64,000 nucleotides of DNA from positions 64,175 through 128,174 of the forward strand of contig NZ_KB903360.1 in assembly GCF_000379665.1 (NCBI RefSeq), in the 5' to 3' direction. The notes below the pieces were generated by a model, which was not told where the DNA came from, did not search any database, and worked only from the letters and a program-made list of their open reading frames with translations. Positions 8,258 through 17,724 of the stretch are shown here, one piece after another. How positions within the stretch are numbered: position 1 is the stretch's first letter; each line of letters starts with the position of its first letter. This DNA is from Butyricimonas synergistica DSM 23225 (GTDB taxonomy: Bacteria; Bacteroidota; Bacteroidia; Bacteroidales; Marinifilaceae). The position numbers and the translations under genes were made by a program.

Positions 8258-11200
8258 ATGAACAAATTGGTAAGTCTGTTTTTTCTGGTGTCAGTGACAC
8301 TGGGATTAACCTCTCTACCCTCTACGGCAACTGCTCAAACGCAGAAAATCACACTGAACGTGAGGCACGTGAAGCTAGTCGCAGTACTGGAAGAGATACA
8401 AAAGCAGTCCGGTATTAATTTTATCTATAACGAGAAAATCGTTAATGACGTGAATGATATTACGCTGGACGTAAAAGAAGCCCCCATCGATACGGTCATG
8501 AAGCGCATCTTACAAGGGACAAATCTACAATACGAAATTCACGAAAAGATTATCGTGATTACCGAGAAAACAGCCCAAAAACAAACACCTCGAAAAATTA
8601 GCGGAGTCGTCCGTGACGAGCAAGGGGAACCCTTACCGGGAGTAACCGTCATAATCAAAGGAACCACGGTAGGAACTGCCACGGATATTGGCGGACGATT
8701 CTCTATAAATGTTCCCAACGGGGTGAAACAACTACAATTCACGTTTATCGGTATGACCCCAGTAGATGCAGACATCCCACAAGACGGGAAAGAGATGCAG
8801 GTGGAACTAAAATCTCAATCCGACCAATTGGACGAAGTGGTGGTAACCGGTTTCCAAACTACTACAAGGCGAAAAGCCACGGGATCGGTAGCTGTCGTTC
8901 CCATGGAAGTATTCGCCAACAAAGCGCAACCGACAGTAGACCAATTGCTACAAGGACAAGTAGCCGGTGTCAGCGTACAAGCATTATCCGGACGTCCGGG
9001 AGAGTCTGCCAAGATACGGATCCGGGGAACAAGTTCCTTGACTGGAGATGCCGAACCCTTGTGGGTTATCGACGGAGTGCCCATGCAACGCAATATGCCT
9101 AAGATCAATTCGGGACAAATCAAATCCGGGGATTTTAATGACATCTTCACGAACGGCATCGGAATGATAAATCCGAACGATATCGCGAGTATTACCATCC
9201 TGAAAGATGCTTCCGCGACAGCTATTTACGGTTCCCGGGCAGCAGGCGGTGTTATCGTGGTGACAACTAAAAAAGGACAAATCGGAAAAATGACCGTGAA
9301 TTATTCGGCTAACGTATCCATCGGACTCAAACCTCAACGAAGCGTTAAACTCATGAACTCCACCCAAAAATTAGCCTGGGAACAAGAGTTGTGGAACGAG
9401 TTCAGTGAACCCGGTTTCTCCCAAGTGGACACGTATTACCCGGTGGTAGGTATCGTGGGAATGATGCGAGCCGGGATATTAATGGAAAAGGACGGACAAT
9501 TAGCCTTTTTGGAAAAGGGAGCAACACCATTGACCACAGAGCAACAAGACGAGTATATAAAGAAATTATCCGGTCACACGACAGATTGGTTCGACATATT
9601 ATTCCGGAATTCCGTGTCAACAAACCATCATCTCTCGCTGTCCGGGGGTAGTGAAACGAGCACCTACTACGTGTCCCTGGCATACACGAAAGACAATGGA
9701 TTGGTGAAAGTCAATGATTATGACAGGTATAACCTGAATTCCAATTTAATTTTAACCCCTAGCGAACGAATGAAAATAGAGTTTGGCTTTGATTTGTCAA
9801 AACGACATTCCAACGATTACCCTAGAAAATTAGATCCATTCACGTACGCTTATTACGCTAACCCGTATGAAACTCCTTATAACGAAGACGGCAGTTATCG
9901 TCCGGATTTCACTTATTACTCCCTAGGGTCAGCAAACGGTTATCCTGCCAAAGACAAACTTTTGCCACCGAACGGATTCAATATATTACGTGAAATGAAC
10001 GAAAACTCAACCAAAGCAGACAACGTTTCCACGGGTTTGCGGGTTGGTTTTGACTATGACATTTTAAGGCAGCTGAAATTCTCCGGTTTAGCATCCTTCA
10101 CGTTCACAAACAACAAAACAGATGATATTTACGGGGAAAACACCATGACGGCATTCAATGACCGTTTGGATTTTGACAAATCGACCACAAGAACATACGG
10201 TTCGATCTCACAAACCTCTGCCAACAACGAAAGTTACAGTGTTCGGGGATTCTTGACTTACACGAACGTATTCAATGATATCCATCGCCTCACAGCATTG
10301 GGTGGTGCCGAATTGCGGGCAGAAAAGACAAAGAGCATTTTCGAAAAACGCTATGGATACGACCCCGTAACCGGTAACTCAGCCATGCCTTACCCGGATA
10401 ATATTACTCCCCAATCCATGGCAGCAATCATGGACGATTTGTCCGGGCAAGAGATCACGGAAAATCGTTTTGCCTCGTTCTTCGCCTCTTTGGACTATTC
10501 TTTGATGGAGAAGTATATTTTCAGTGCCTCTTTCAGGACGGATGGTTCCAATCATTTCGGTAGCGACGAACAATTCAACCCTACTTGGTCTATCGGGGCA
10601 TCTTGGCATATCAGTCAAGAGAGCTTCATGGATCCTTTCAAGAGTTTCTTGGATTACCTGACTTTACGTGCAGCCATGGGATACACGGGAAATGTCAATC
10701 CTTATACCAGCCCTTACTTGGTCATGACCTACACGGGAAAATACAGGACGACAGACAACAACGACAAATATCGCATCGGTAACGTGTACGTGGCTCCTAA
10801 TCCGAGATTGCGATGGGAGAAAACCCGGGATATGAAGGTCGCATTGGAATTCAGTATATTCAATGAACGGATTTCCGGATTGGTGGAAGGATACTACCGT
10901 TTGACAAAGGATGCCGTGACCACTTCCCGACTCCTTTCCAGTGTGGGCTTTTCATCACAAAAGTATAACTCATCCGAAATTGAAAATAAAGGTTTCGAGG
11001 CAACGATAAAATTTGGTATTTTAAACAGTAAAGACTGGAAATTATCTCTTTCCGCGAACTTCGCATGGAACCAGAACAAGCTGAAACGGTACAAGGATTT
11101 ATCAGGCAAAATTTCAGGTGGTTATGACAATTACGAAGGCTACCCGCTGGATGCTATTTTCACGGGAAAACCGACAGGAATTGATCCTTATGACGGCGTA

Positions 11201-11848
11201 TACAAATTTGAACTCCGCCCGGATGCAGAGATCAACAAGGCAACAGACTTGAATGACCCGGATAATTACCTATTCTACCGGGGAACCGCAACAGCCCCAT
11301 ACACGGGTGGTTTCAATTTGCGTTTCTCGTATAAAGCTCTAACACTGAACGTTGGCGGAGCCTATGCGCTGGATGCCAAAATATACAATAATATGAAATC
11401 ACCAGCCACGGCAGAAAGTGCACGACAAGGAACCGGCAATAATTCATATCAAACTTATTACAGTGATTTATACCGTAATCACTTGAACGTGGAAAAAGAT
11501 ATTACAAACCGTTGGACTCCGGAACATACGACAGGAGTGAAATATCCCCGGATTACCGATTATTACGGTCCTGCCCTGAATTTAAATTATTACAACCCGT
11601 TCTACACGGAAATAACCCGGGGAGTAATGATTGAAAATACCTCTTACTTGAGAATTTCCAATATCAGCCTGGCGTATCAAGTTCCGCAAGACATTGTTCG
11701 TAAATTACGTTTGTCCTCACTGGATGTGATGTTCACGCTGAATAATTTCTTCACGATCACGAATTACAGCGGAATGGATCCGGAAACCCCGGGAGCAACT
11801 TATCCCAAGACCCGCTCGCTCACGTTCGGGCTGAACTTAGGATTTTAA
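8258..11848 (+). CDS. SusC/RagA-family TonB-dependent outer membrane transporter with STN signalling domain
   Basis: A 1196-residue outer-membrane channel powered by TonB-ExbBD. Signal peptide about 1-27. STN domain about 29-101, starting ITLNVRHVKLVAVLEEI; it should touch the FecR protein and transmit ligand occupancy. A CarboxypepD_reg-like beta domain follows (about 113-185; ISGVVRDEQGEPLPGVTV). A TonB-box-like DEVVVTGFQ is at 192-200, then the plug (PTVDQLLQGQVAGVSV, IRGTSSL, ASATAIYGSRAAGGVI) and a C-terminal barrel ending TRSLTFGLNLGF. SusD follows after 30 bases. The substrate cannot be read from the sequence; the neighbouring protease suggests peptides. Confidence 0.96.
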   Translation: MNKLVSLFFLVSVTLGLTSLPSTATAQTQKITLNVRHVKLVAVLEEIQKQSGINFIYNEKIVNDVNDITLDVKEAPIDTVMKRILQGTNLQYEIHEKIIVITEKTAQKQTPRKISGVVRDEQGEPLPGVTVIIKGTTVGTATDIGGRFSINVPNGVKQLQFTFIGMTPVDADIPQDGKEMQVELKSQSDQLDEVVVTGFQTTTRRKATGSVAVVPMEVFANKAQPTVDQLLQGQVAGVSVQALSGRPGESAKIRIRGTSSLTGDAEPLWVIDGVPMQRNMPKINSGQIKSGDFNDIFTNGIGMINPNDIASITILKDASATAIYGSRAAGGVIVVTTKKGQIGKMTVNYSANVSIGLKPQRSVKLMNSTQKLAWEQELWNEFSEPGFSQVDTYYPVVGIVGMMRAGILMEKDGQLAFLEKGATPLTTEQQDEYIKKLSGHTTDWFDILFRNSVSTNHHLSLSGGSETSTYYVSLAYTKDNGLVKVNDYDRYNLNSNLILTPSERMKIEFGFDLSKRHSNDYPRKLDPFTYAYYANPYETPYNEDGSYRPDFTYYSLGSANGYPAKDKLLPPNGFNILREMNENSTKADNVSTGLRVGFDYDILRQLKFSGLASFTFTNNKTDDIYGENTMTAFNDRLDFDKSTTRTYGSISQTSANNESYSVRGFLTYTNVFNDIHRLTALGGAELRAEKTKSIFEKRYGYDPVTGNSAMPYPDNITPQSMAAIMDDLSGQEITENRFASFFASLDYSLMEKYIFSASFRTDGSNHFGSDEQFNPTWSIGASWHISQESFMDPFKSFLDYLTLRAAMGYTGNVNPYTSPYLVMTYTGKYRTTDNNDKYRIGNVYVAPNPRLRWEKTRDMKVALEFSIFNERISGLVEGYYRLTKDAVTTSRLLSSVGFSSQKYNSSEIENKGFEATIKFGILNSKDWKLSLSANFAWNQNKLKRYKDLSGKISGGYDNYEGYPLDAIFTGKPTGIDPYDGVYKFELRPDAEINKATDLNDPDNYLFYRGTATAPYTGGFNLRFSYKALTLNVGGAYALDAKIYNNMKSPATAESARQGTGNNSYQTYYSDLYRNHLNVEKDITNRWTPEHTTGVKYPRITDYYGPALNLNYYNPFYTEITRGVMIENTSYLRISNISLAYQVPQDIVRKLRLSSLDVMFTLNNFFTITNYSGMDPETPGATYPKTRSLTFGLNLGF

Positions 11849-11878
11849 AAGAGATTTGAATTAATAAATTAAAGAAAC

Positions 11879-13264
11879 ATGAAAAATATATTCTACATAC
11901 TGGTGCTGATCGTCGCAGTTTGTACTTCTTGCAAGGAGTACCTGGATGTGAAACCAAAAGGGCAGACAATACCCGAAACAGCTGAAGAATTTTCTGCCAT
12001 GTTGCAATATCATCTCGACAGAATCGATAATGAAGATATGGGAGATTACGAGATCATGGGAGATTCGGAAAACGTATTGTATTACGAGTTTTTTTCCGAC
12101 AACCTGGATGCCAGTTTAACATTTTATCCCGACGGAGCTCGCTCTCCGGTTTACATTGGAAGTAAAATAAATACGTTCCAGGATAAATACGAGGATTTGT
12201 ACAAGGTCATCGGAGATTGTAATATTATCATTGACAACTTGGAAGAAAAAAATACCGAATTGGGGAAAAAAGTGTTGGCGACGGCTTACGCTTTACGAGG
12301 AGTCTGTTATTACAATCTCTTACGCCTATTCTGTGAGCCCTATGACAAGTCAAAGGAACAGGAAATGCTGGGATTATCTGTCGTGGAGCGGTTTGACGTG
12401 GAGGCAAGACCCGTCAGAAACAACATGAAAGAGAGCGTTGATTTCATCGAAAAAACCTTGAAAGACGCTATCACTTTCCACCAAACGGATCAAACCTTCC
12501 GTTTCACGGAAGATGTTGCAAAGGCTTACCTGGCAAGACTTTATTTTTGGACACAACAGTGGGATAAAGCCATTGCCGTTTCGGAAGAGATTTTGGAAAA
12601 ATATCCTTTACAAGAAGGAACTGCTTACTTGGATATGATGCAAGCCCGATATGACCAAAAAGGAAATACGATCTTAAAATCATACGTGTATGGACCGCGG
12701 GGTGACTGGAGTTACGGTTTATCGTTGTCCGAATCGAAAGTACGCCCAGTAAGCGAGGAACTCGTGAATCTTTTTGTAGAAAAAGGGAATGACGTAAGAT
12801 ACGAGTTATCATTTGACAAGAAGAGATTGAATACCAAACGGATATGTTCCTGTGTGCGCAGTGATGAGATGTGTTTGATAATAGCAGAAAGTTACGCCCA
12901 CAAGGCAGATGCAGCAAATGCTCTGAAATATTTGAATTTATTACGTTCAAAACGGATTACCGGTCATGTTCCTTACACGGAAAGTACATTACCCGCCGTA
13001 GATGCAGATGCTTTAATCAAAGTCGATGCCACCGGGAAACCCCTGACACCCTTGATCTCTGCCATACTAAACGAACGCCGAAAAGAGTTCTACATGGAAG
13101 CCGATCGCTGGTTTGAATTAAAACGCAATGGAAGACCTGAATTCTGGGTAGCGGCAAACGGCTCGAAATACGAAACTCTCAAATATTTCTACACGGCTCC
13201 TCTCCCGAAAGAAGATATTGATTTTGGAACAGGAGTTATTCAGAATGAAGGATACACGGAATAA
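11879..13264 (+). CDS. RagB/SusD-like outer membrane lipoprotein
   Basis: A 461-residue surface lipoprotein that should cap the SusC barrel encoded just upstream. The signal peptide MKNIFYILVLIVAVCTSC ends in a lipobox with Cys18, followed by KEYLDVKPKG, the classic SusD start. Helical TPR-like segments (ATAYALRGVCYYNLLRLFCEPY; VAKAYLARLYFWTQQWDKAI) and the C-terminal ILNERRKEFYMEADRWFELKR block confirm the family. A 64-residue lipoprotein gene follows after 24 bases in the same operon. Confidence 0.95.
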   Translation: MKNIFYILVLIVAVCTSCKEYLDVKPKGQTIPETAEEFSAMLQYHLDRIDNEDMGDYEIMGDSENVLYYEFFSDNLDASLTFYPDGARSPVYIGSKINTFQDKYEDLYKVIGDCNIIIDNLEEKNTELGKKVLATAYALRGVCYYNLLRLFCEPYDKSKEQEMLGLSVVERFDVEARPVRNNMKESVDFIEKTLKDAITFHQTDQTFRFTEDVAKAYLARLYFWTQQWDKAIAVSEEILEKYPLQEGTAYLDMMQARYDQKGNTILKSYVYGPRGDWSYGLSLSESKVRPVSEELVNLFVEKGNDVRYELSFDKKRLNTKRICSCVRSDEMCLIIAESYAHKADAANALKYLNLLRSKRITGHVPYTESTLPAVDADALIKVDATGKPLTPLISAILNERRKEFYMEADRWFELKRNGRPEFWVAANGSKYETLKYFYTAPLPKEDIDFGTGVIQNEGYTE

Positions 13265-13288
13265 TTTAACGGTTTAAATGACAGTATT

Positions 13289-13483
13289 ATGAAAAAGATA
13301 GGATATTTACTTGTAAGCAGCTTTTTAATCGCTCTATGCGGGTGCGGAGATGTAGATGAAGTTCCCCCGAGAACCAACAATTTGACAACAAATTATCTCG
13401 TTCCAAAGCCTAAACTATTGACCGCAGAGGAACGAGAAGCAATAAACGAGCGGATTGCCCGGTATAACGAAGCAATCCAATAA
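13289..13483 (+). CDS. Small lipoprotein, unknown function
   Basis: A 64-residue reading frame. The signal peptide MKKIGYLLVSSFLIALCGC contains a lipobox (ALCGC), with Cys17 or Cys19 as acceptor. The mature part is short and charged, with a predicted helix at the end (LTAEEREAINERIARYNEAI). It sits tightly between susD (24 bases) and the Calx-beta-like lipoprotein (29 bases), which supports it being real. I recognise no family. It could be an accessory subunit of the SusC/D complex, like the small lipoproteins seen in some Bacteroidetes uptake complexes; that is inference. Confidence 0.7.
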   Translation: MKKIGYLLVSSFLIALCGCGDVDEVPPRTNNLTTNYLVPKPKLLTAEEREAINERIARYNEAIQ

Positions 13484-13512
13484 AGAATGTATTAAACGAT
13501 AAAACAAGAGTT

Positions 13513-14766
13513 ATGAAACATAAGTTATTTTTACTCGTGTTGTTGGCAATAGCTTGTTTGAGCTTAAGTTGTAGTGATGACAATAACGATGGGGCAACTC
13601 TATCGTTCGGGCGAGCCTATTACGTATTGCAAGCCCAAGCAGCCCTTGAGGTTGATCTACGAGCCAGCAGCCCCGTGGAGAATGCACTTACAGTCAAAAT
13701 CAATGTAAGTGGCTCTGCGGTAGAAGGGGAAGATTACAATATTTCCGCTAAAGAATTCGTGTTCCAACCGGGAGAAGATATCGCGAAAATCACGATTACT
13801 CCCTTGAACAACTACACGGAAGAACGAGAAATTAAATTATCGATGGAACCGGTTGTCGGTTACTCCTTATGGAATAACAAAAGTACGATCATTCCCATAG
13901 AACCTAAGGAAGTCTTAATATGTTCTTTCACGAAAAGCTGGGTTGAACTGGAAGCGCTTTACATGGCAGGTATCGAAATAAAAGGGGCAGCCAGCGGAAA
14001 GTTTAGTTCCATTGTTGATTTACACCTACCCTTTGAAATCGTGGAAGAAGGAACAACAGCAGTTGAAGGAGAACACTATTCGATAAAAGGTGATGTACGC
14101 GAATTCGTGATCCCTGCCGGCAAAAATAAAGCCGAAATTCAACTGGATTTTCTAAAACGGGAAGCCGGGAAGGATAAAATCATGTTCCGACTGAAACTAC
14201 CGGATGATACCTATCAATACGGAAATTACGCCGAGTTACAAGTACAGATTGTAGGTCCGCTGTCATTTGACAAGTTAGCCGGCAAATGGGAATACAAAAC
14301 TTTCGCCAGTGAAATGGCAATCAGGGATCTTCTAGGCACGGAGCCGGACTTTGAATCAGACCTCTACGAATTACCTACCGCAAATTCTTCTGCCGGAACT
14401 ATTGAATTTATCCAAGGAGCAGAAGAAGGCAAGGGACAGATGATATCCAATTTAACCGGTGATTTGGCAAACTATTTACAGAATTGCGAAATAGAATTTA
14501 TTGATCCCGAGTATCGTTATTTATATGATCTAAACACGGATGCGTGGATATCAAATGCTAATTTCAACCCGATAAATGCTTATTTCTCGGCTTCTTCATC
14601 TGACGAAAGAGAAGGGAAAGTCGGCTTAAGGTTATTAGATGGAGGGGAAACATTAGAAGTCCGCATCGAAGATTGTGATCCGCAAGATTTCTTACAATTC
14701 ACGTATATGCTTTTCGGAGATTTGGAGATGACACCTCTCGTGTTCCATTTCACCCGAGTGGAATAA
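13513..14766 (+). CDS. Calx-beta-like surface lipoprotein
   Basis: A 417-residue lipoprotein. The signal peptide MKHKLFLLVLLAIACLSLSC has lipobox LSLSC (Cys20) followed by the acidic SDDNNDGA, typical of surface localisation. Two Calx-beta-like immunoglobulin repeats are visible, each with a GxxxxEGEDYxI pattern: SGSAVEGEDYNISAKEFVFQPGE and EGTTAVEGEHYSIKGDVREFVIPAG, both followed by a strand pattern such as AKITITPLNN or KAEIQLDFLK. The last 150 residues (from about FDKLAGKWEYK) resemble a lipocalin-like beta domain. It lies between the small lipoprotein and the metalloprotease. Ligand binding at the surface is inferred; no enzyme motif is seen. Confidence 0.7.
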   Translation: MKHKLFLLVLLAIACLSLSCSDDNNDGATLSFGRAYYVLQAQAALEVDLRASSPVENALTVKINVSGSAVEGEDYNISAKEFVFQPGEDIAKITITPLNNYTEEREIKLSMEPVVGYSLWNNKSTIIPIEPKEVLICSFTKSWVELEALYMAGIEIKGAASGKFSSIVDLHLPFEIVEEGTTAVEGEHYSIKGDVREFVIPAGKNKAEIQLDFLKREAGKDKIMFRLKLPDDTYQYGNYAELQVQIVGPLSFDKLAGKWEYKTFASEMAIRDLLGTEPDFESDLYELPTANSSAGTIEFIQGAEEGKGQMISNLTGDLANYLQNCEIEFIDPEYRYLYDLNTDAWISNANFNPINAYFSASSSDEREGKVGLRLLDGGETLEVRIEDCDPQDFLQFTYMLFGDLEMTPLVFHFTRVE

Positions 14767-14792
14767 AAGACATTTCAATTACAAACAACAAG

Positions 14793-14815
14793 GGGAGGGA
14801 CTTCCCTCCCTTTAA
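14793..14815 (+). terminator. Intra-operon GC-rich hairpin before the metalloprotease
   Basis: GGGAGGGA (14793-14800) and TCCCTCCC (14803-14810) form a tight stem with a 2-base loop followed by TTTAACTTTAAAT. It lies between the Calx-beta-like lipoprotein and the protease. It may be a partial terminator or attenuator that lowers protease expression, or an mRNA-stability element. Confidence 0.45.
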
Positions 14816-14831
14816 CTTTAAATATCATTGC

Positions 14832-17441
14832 ATGAGAAAGTATTGTATGTTACTTGTAAGCCTGTTAATAATTTATCCTCTTACAGGAATAAATGCGGCA
14901 GAAAGAAAAAAGAAAGAGAAAGAACAAAAAGCAGTAGTAAAAACCAGTAAATACGACAAACTGGTGAAGAAAGCCGGATGCGTAACGGCAAAAGGAGATT
15001 TTATCACCTTGCACAAGGTAGGCGGCAAACTCTATATCGAGTTGCCCGTGGAATACTTGGGACGGGATATGCTACTGGCTTCCACGCTGACAAGTGCCAG
15101 CGACAACCTGCTCTGCGAAGTAGGCTATAAGCCGGAAGACCCGTTGCACGTGAAGTTTACGCAAACGGACAGTGTGGTCTATTTAAGAAAGGTAAATACC
15201 AAGGCAACTTACAACGAGCGGGAAGCAGGAATGAAAAAAGCCCTCGAACGAAGCCTCACCGACCCGATGTTGAAAAAGTTCAGCATCGAAACGTACAACA
15301 ATGACAGCACGGCTATCGTGTTCGACGTGACCGCATTCTTTGCCCGCCACAATGATATGTTGCCTTCTCTACCCAAGAGCTACGGCGGATTTATCTCTAT
15401 CAAGTCCAGCCCGAACAGCGAAGGCGAACTTCTTGGAGAGATCAAGGCTTTCGAGGATAACGCAACGATAAAGACGGATTTGGCTTACAAGGTAACCATG
15501 ACAGTATTCGGGATTTTCACGATACGTGCAGATGAGCCGACAAGCGTGCAGGTTACCCGTACCCTATTGCTCCTGCCGGAAAAGAAGATGCGTCCCCGGA
15601 TCGCGGACACTCGTATCGGTATATTCCTGACCGACAAACAGCATTTTTCAACGGAACAAGACGAAGTAAGACGCTATTCCATGATCAATCGCTGGCGCCT
15701 GGAACCGAAAGACCCGGAAGCATTTGCCCGGGGAGAACTGGTGGAACCCGTGAAACCAATCGTGTTTTACGTGGACGACGCTTTCCCCGAGCCGTGGAAA
15801 CAACCGATAAAAGAAGGCACGGAACGGTGGAACAAGGCTTTCGAGAAAATCGGGTTCAAGAACGTGGTGCGGGCATTGGATTTCCCGAAAGACGACCCCA
15901 ATTTTGACCCCGACAACCTGAAATACTCCTGTATCCGATATATTCCCTCGACCACGGCTAACGCCATGGGTCCCTCGTGGGTAGACCCAACAACCGGAGA
16001 AATCGTGAACGCTTCCGTGTTGGTATACAACAACGTGATTCAGTTGATCAACCAATGGCGTTTCATACAAACAGCACAGGTCGATCCATCGGTAAGAAAT
16101 AAAAAGATGCCGGATGACATCGTGAAAGAATCCATCGCTTACGTGGTAGCTCACGAAGTGGGGCATTGCCTCGGATTCATGCACAACATGGCAGCATCCG
16201 CAGCTTATCCGGTTGATTCGTTACGTTCCGCCTCGTTTACGCAAAAATACGGCACAACTCCCTCCATAATGGACTACGCGCGTTACAATTACGTGGCGCA
16301 ACCCAGTGACAAAGGAGTGAAACTCACTCCTCCCGATTTAGGTATTTACGATGAATTCCTGGTTCGTTGGGCTTATCAACCGATCCCGCAAGCCCGCACG
16401 GCATGGGAAGAGATTCCCGTACTCGAATCATGGCTTGACGAAAAAGCGGGTGATCCTTGCTATCGCTATGGGCGTCAACAATTACTGGAACGTTACGACC
16501 CGAGTGCCATAGAGGAGGACTTGGGTGACGACCCGATGAAAGCGGGCGACTACGGCATTCGCAATCTGAAATACATTTTAGCCCACCTGGACGAATGGAT
16601 CACGGACGATCCGGACGGTTCGCACAAACAGCAACTGGTGGAACAATTGATGGAACAATATTACCGCTATATCACGAACGTGATGTACAACGTGGGAGGT
16701 ATTTATCTGACAGACGTAAAAGAAGGCACACCGGGCGACCGTTATCGTTCCGTCCCGAAAGAGGTGCAAAAGGCTTCCCTGCAATGGGCTCTCAAACAAT
16801 TTCGAGATTGCGACTGGCTGTACAACAAACCGTTAAGCAAGAAATTAGCACTCCGCATCAACGAGGCAGATGCAGTGAGGGCGGTACTCGCTCAAAGCTT
16901 GTTGTCTTCCTATCAACGGGTAATTCTTTCCGCCCACGTGTCGGATGATCCTTACACGTTGAAAGCCTATTTCGACGATTTGTACAACGGGATATGGGAA
17001 AACACCATCCGGGGCAAAGCATTGACAAATGGAGATAAATTACTACAAACGAATGCTATCGTAATGCTCAACGATGTCGTGGGAAATAGCATGAAAAAGA
17101 AAGGTAAGTTCTTCCTGACTTCATTGGATGAATGGAAGAATTACGGGTTGGATAAATCAGGCATGGTTCGGAAATTCTACAAGACATTGAAATCCATGGA
17201 ACGACAACATGGGACAGACTTCATCACCGAACAGTTACACCTGCACGGCATCGGGCATGGCTATAACTGGCAAGACGAAGTAGACGTGGAGGCGATTGAT
17301 AATTCCAAGCAATATTTGTTCACCATGGCAAACAAGGTGAAAACTCTGCTTGAAAACAAAATTCCCGCTTCCACGGGAGAAACACGGGAGCATTACCGGA
17401 TGCTGCTATTCTCTTTGAATCGGGCACTAGAAGGAAAATAA
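14832..17441 (+). CDS. Zinc-dependent metalloprotease (DUF5118/DUF5117/DUF4953 family), second paralogue
   Basis: An 869-residue exported protease, paralogous to the one at 3245-5872. Signal peptide MRKYCMLLVSLLIIYPLTGINA. The zinc site HEVGHCLGFMHN is at residues 441-452 and the Met-turn SIMDY follows, with Met480. Shared blocks with the paralogue include ANAMGPSWxDPTTGEI, the GELVEPVKP stretch and YGTTPSIMDYAR, so the two are close copies in the catalytic half and diverge at the ends. It closes the second SusC/D-type operon and is followed at once by a strong terminator. A role in trimming protein or peptide substrate for the local SusC/D pair is inference. Confidence 0.88.
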   Translation: MRKYCMLLVSLLIIYPLTGINAAERKKKEKEQKAVVKTSKYDKLVKKAGCVTAKGDFITLHKVGGKLYIELPVEYLGRDMLLASTLTSASDNLLCEVGYKPEDPLHVKFTQTDSVVYLRKVNTKATYNEREAGMKKALERSLTDPMLKKFSIETYNNDSTAIVFDVTAFFARHNDMLPSLPKSYGGFISIKSSPNSEGELLGEIKAFEDNATIKTDLAYKVTMTVFGIFTIRADEPTSVQVTRTLLLLPEKKMRPRIADTRIGIFLTDKQHFSTEQDEVRRYSMINRWRLEPKDPEAFARGELVEPVKPIVFYVDDAFPEPWKQPIKEGTERWNKAFEKIGFKNVVRALDFPKDDPNFDPDNLKYSCIRYIPSTTANAMGPSWVDPTTGEIVNASVLVYNNVIQLINQWRFIQTAQVDPSVRNKKMPDDIVKESIAYVVAHEVGHCLGFMHNMAASAAYPVDSLRSASFTQKYGTTPSIMDYARYNYVAQPSDKGVKLTPPDLGIYDEFLVRWAYQPIPQARTAWEEIPVLESWLDEKAGDPCYRYGRQQLLERYDPSAIEEDLGDDPMKAGDYGIRNLKYILAHLDEWITDDPDGSHKQQLVEQLMEQYYRYITNVMYNVGGIYLTDVKEGTPGDRYRSVPKEVQKASLQWALKQFRDCDWLYNKPLSKKLALRINEADAVRAVLAQSLLSSYQRVILSAHVSDDPYTLKAYFDDLYNGIWENTIRGKALTNGDKLLQTNAIVMLNDVVGNSMKKKGKFFLTSLDEWKNYGLDKSGMVRKFYKTLKSMERQHGTDFITEQLHLHGIGHGYNWQDEVDVEAIDNSKQYLFTMANKVKTLLENKIPASTGETREHYRMLLFSLNRALEGK

Positions 17442-17444
17442 ATA

Positions 17445-17486
17445 AAAAAGGCTTTATCAACGAAATTTTCAAGATAAAGCCTTTTT
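17445..17486 (+). terminator. Rho-independent terminator after the second metalloprotease
   Basis: Perfect 14-bp arms 17445-17458 and 17473-17486 (AAAAAGGCTTTATC and its complement) with a 14-base loop and a T run, starting four bases after the stop codon. Confidence 0.9.
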
Positions 17487-17724
17487 CTATTTCAAAACAT
17501 GACTTTAATATACATGACATACTGAGAACCCACTGTAAACCCAAAGAAGATTAATCCAAATCATACCCTTCTCCCGTTGTATCTCCGTTTATGCCGTAGA
17601 CATTCTATAATCTTTTATATAGAAACATAGGAGCGCAAACGCACCCAACACGACAGTGACGGACTATTACCTCGGTTCTTCCCTAGTTCCTCTTTGGTTC
17701 TTCAGTTAAAGCATGACAAATTCA

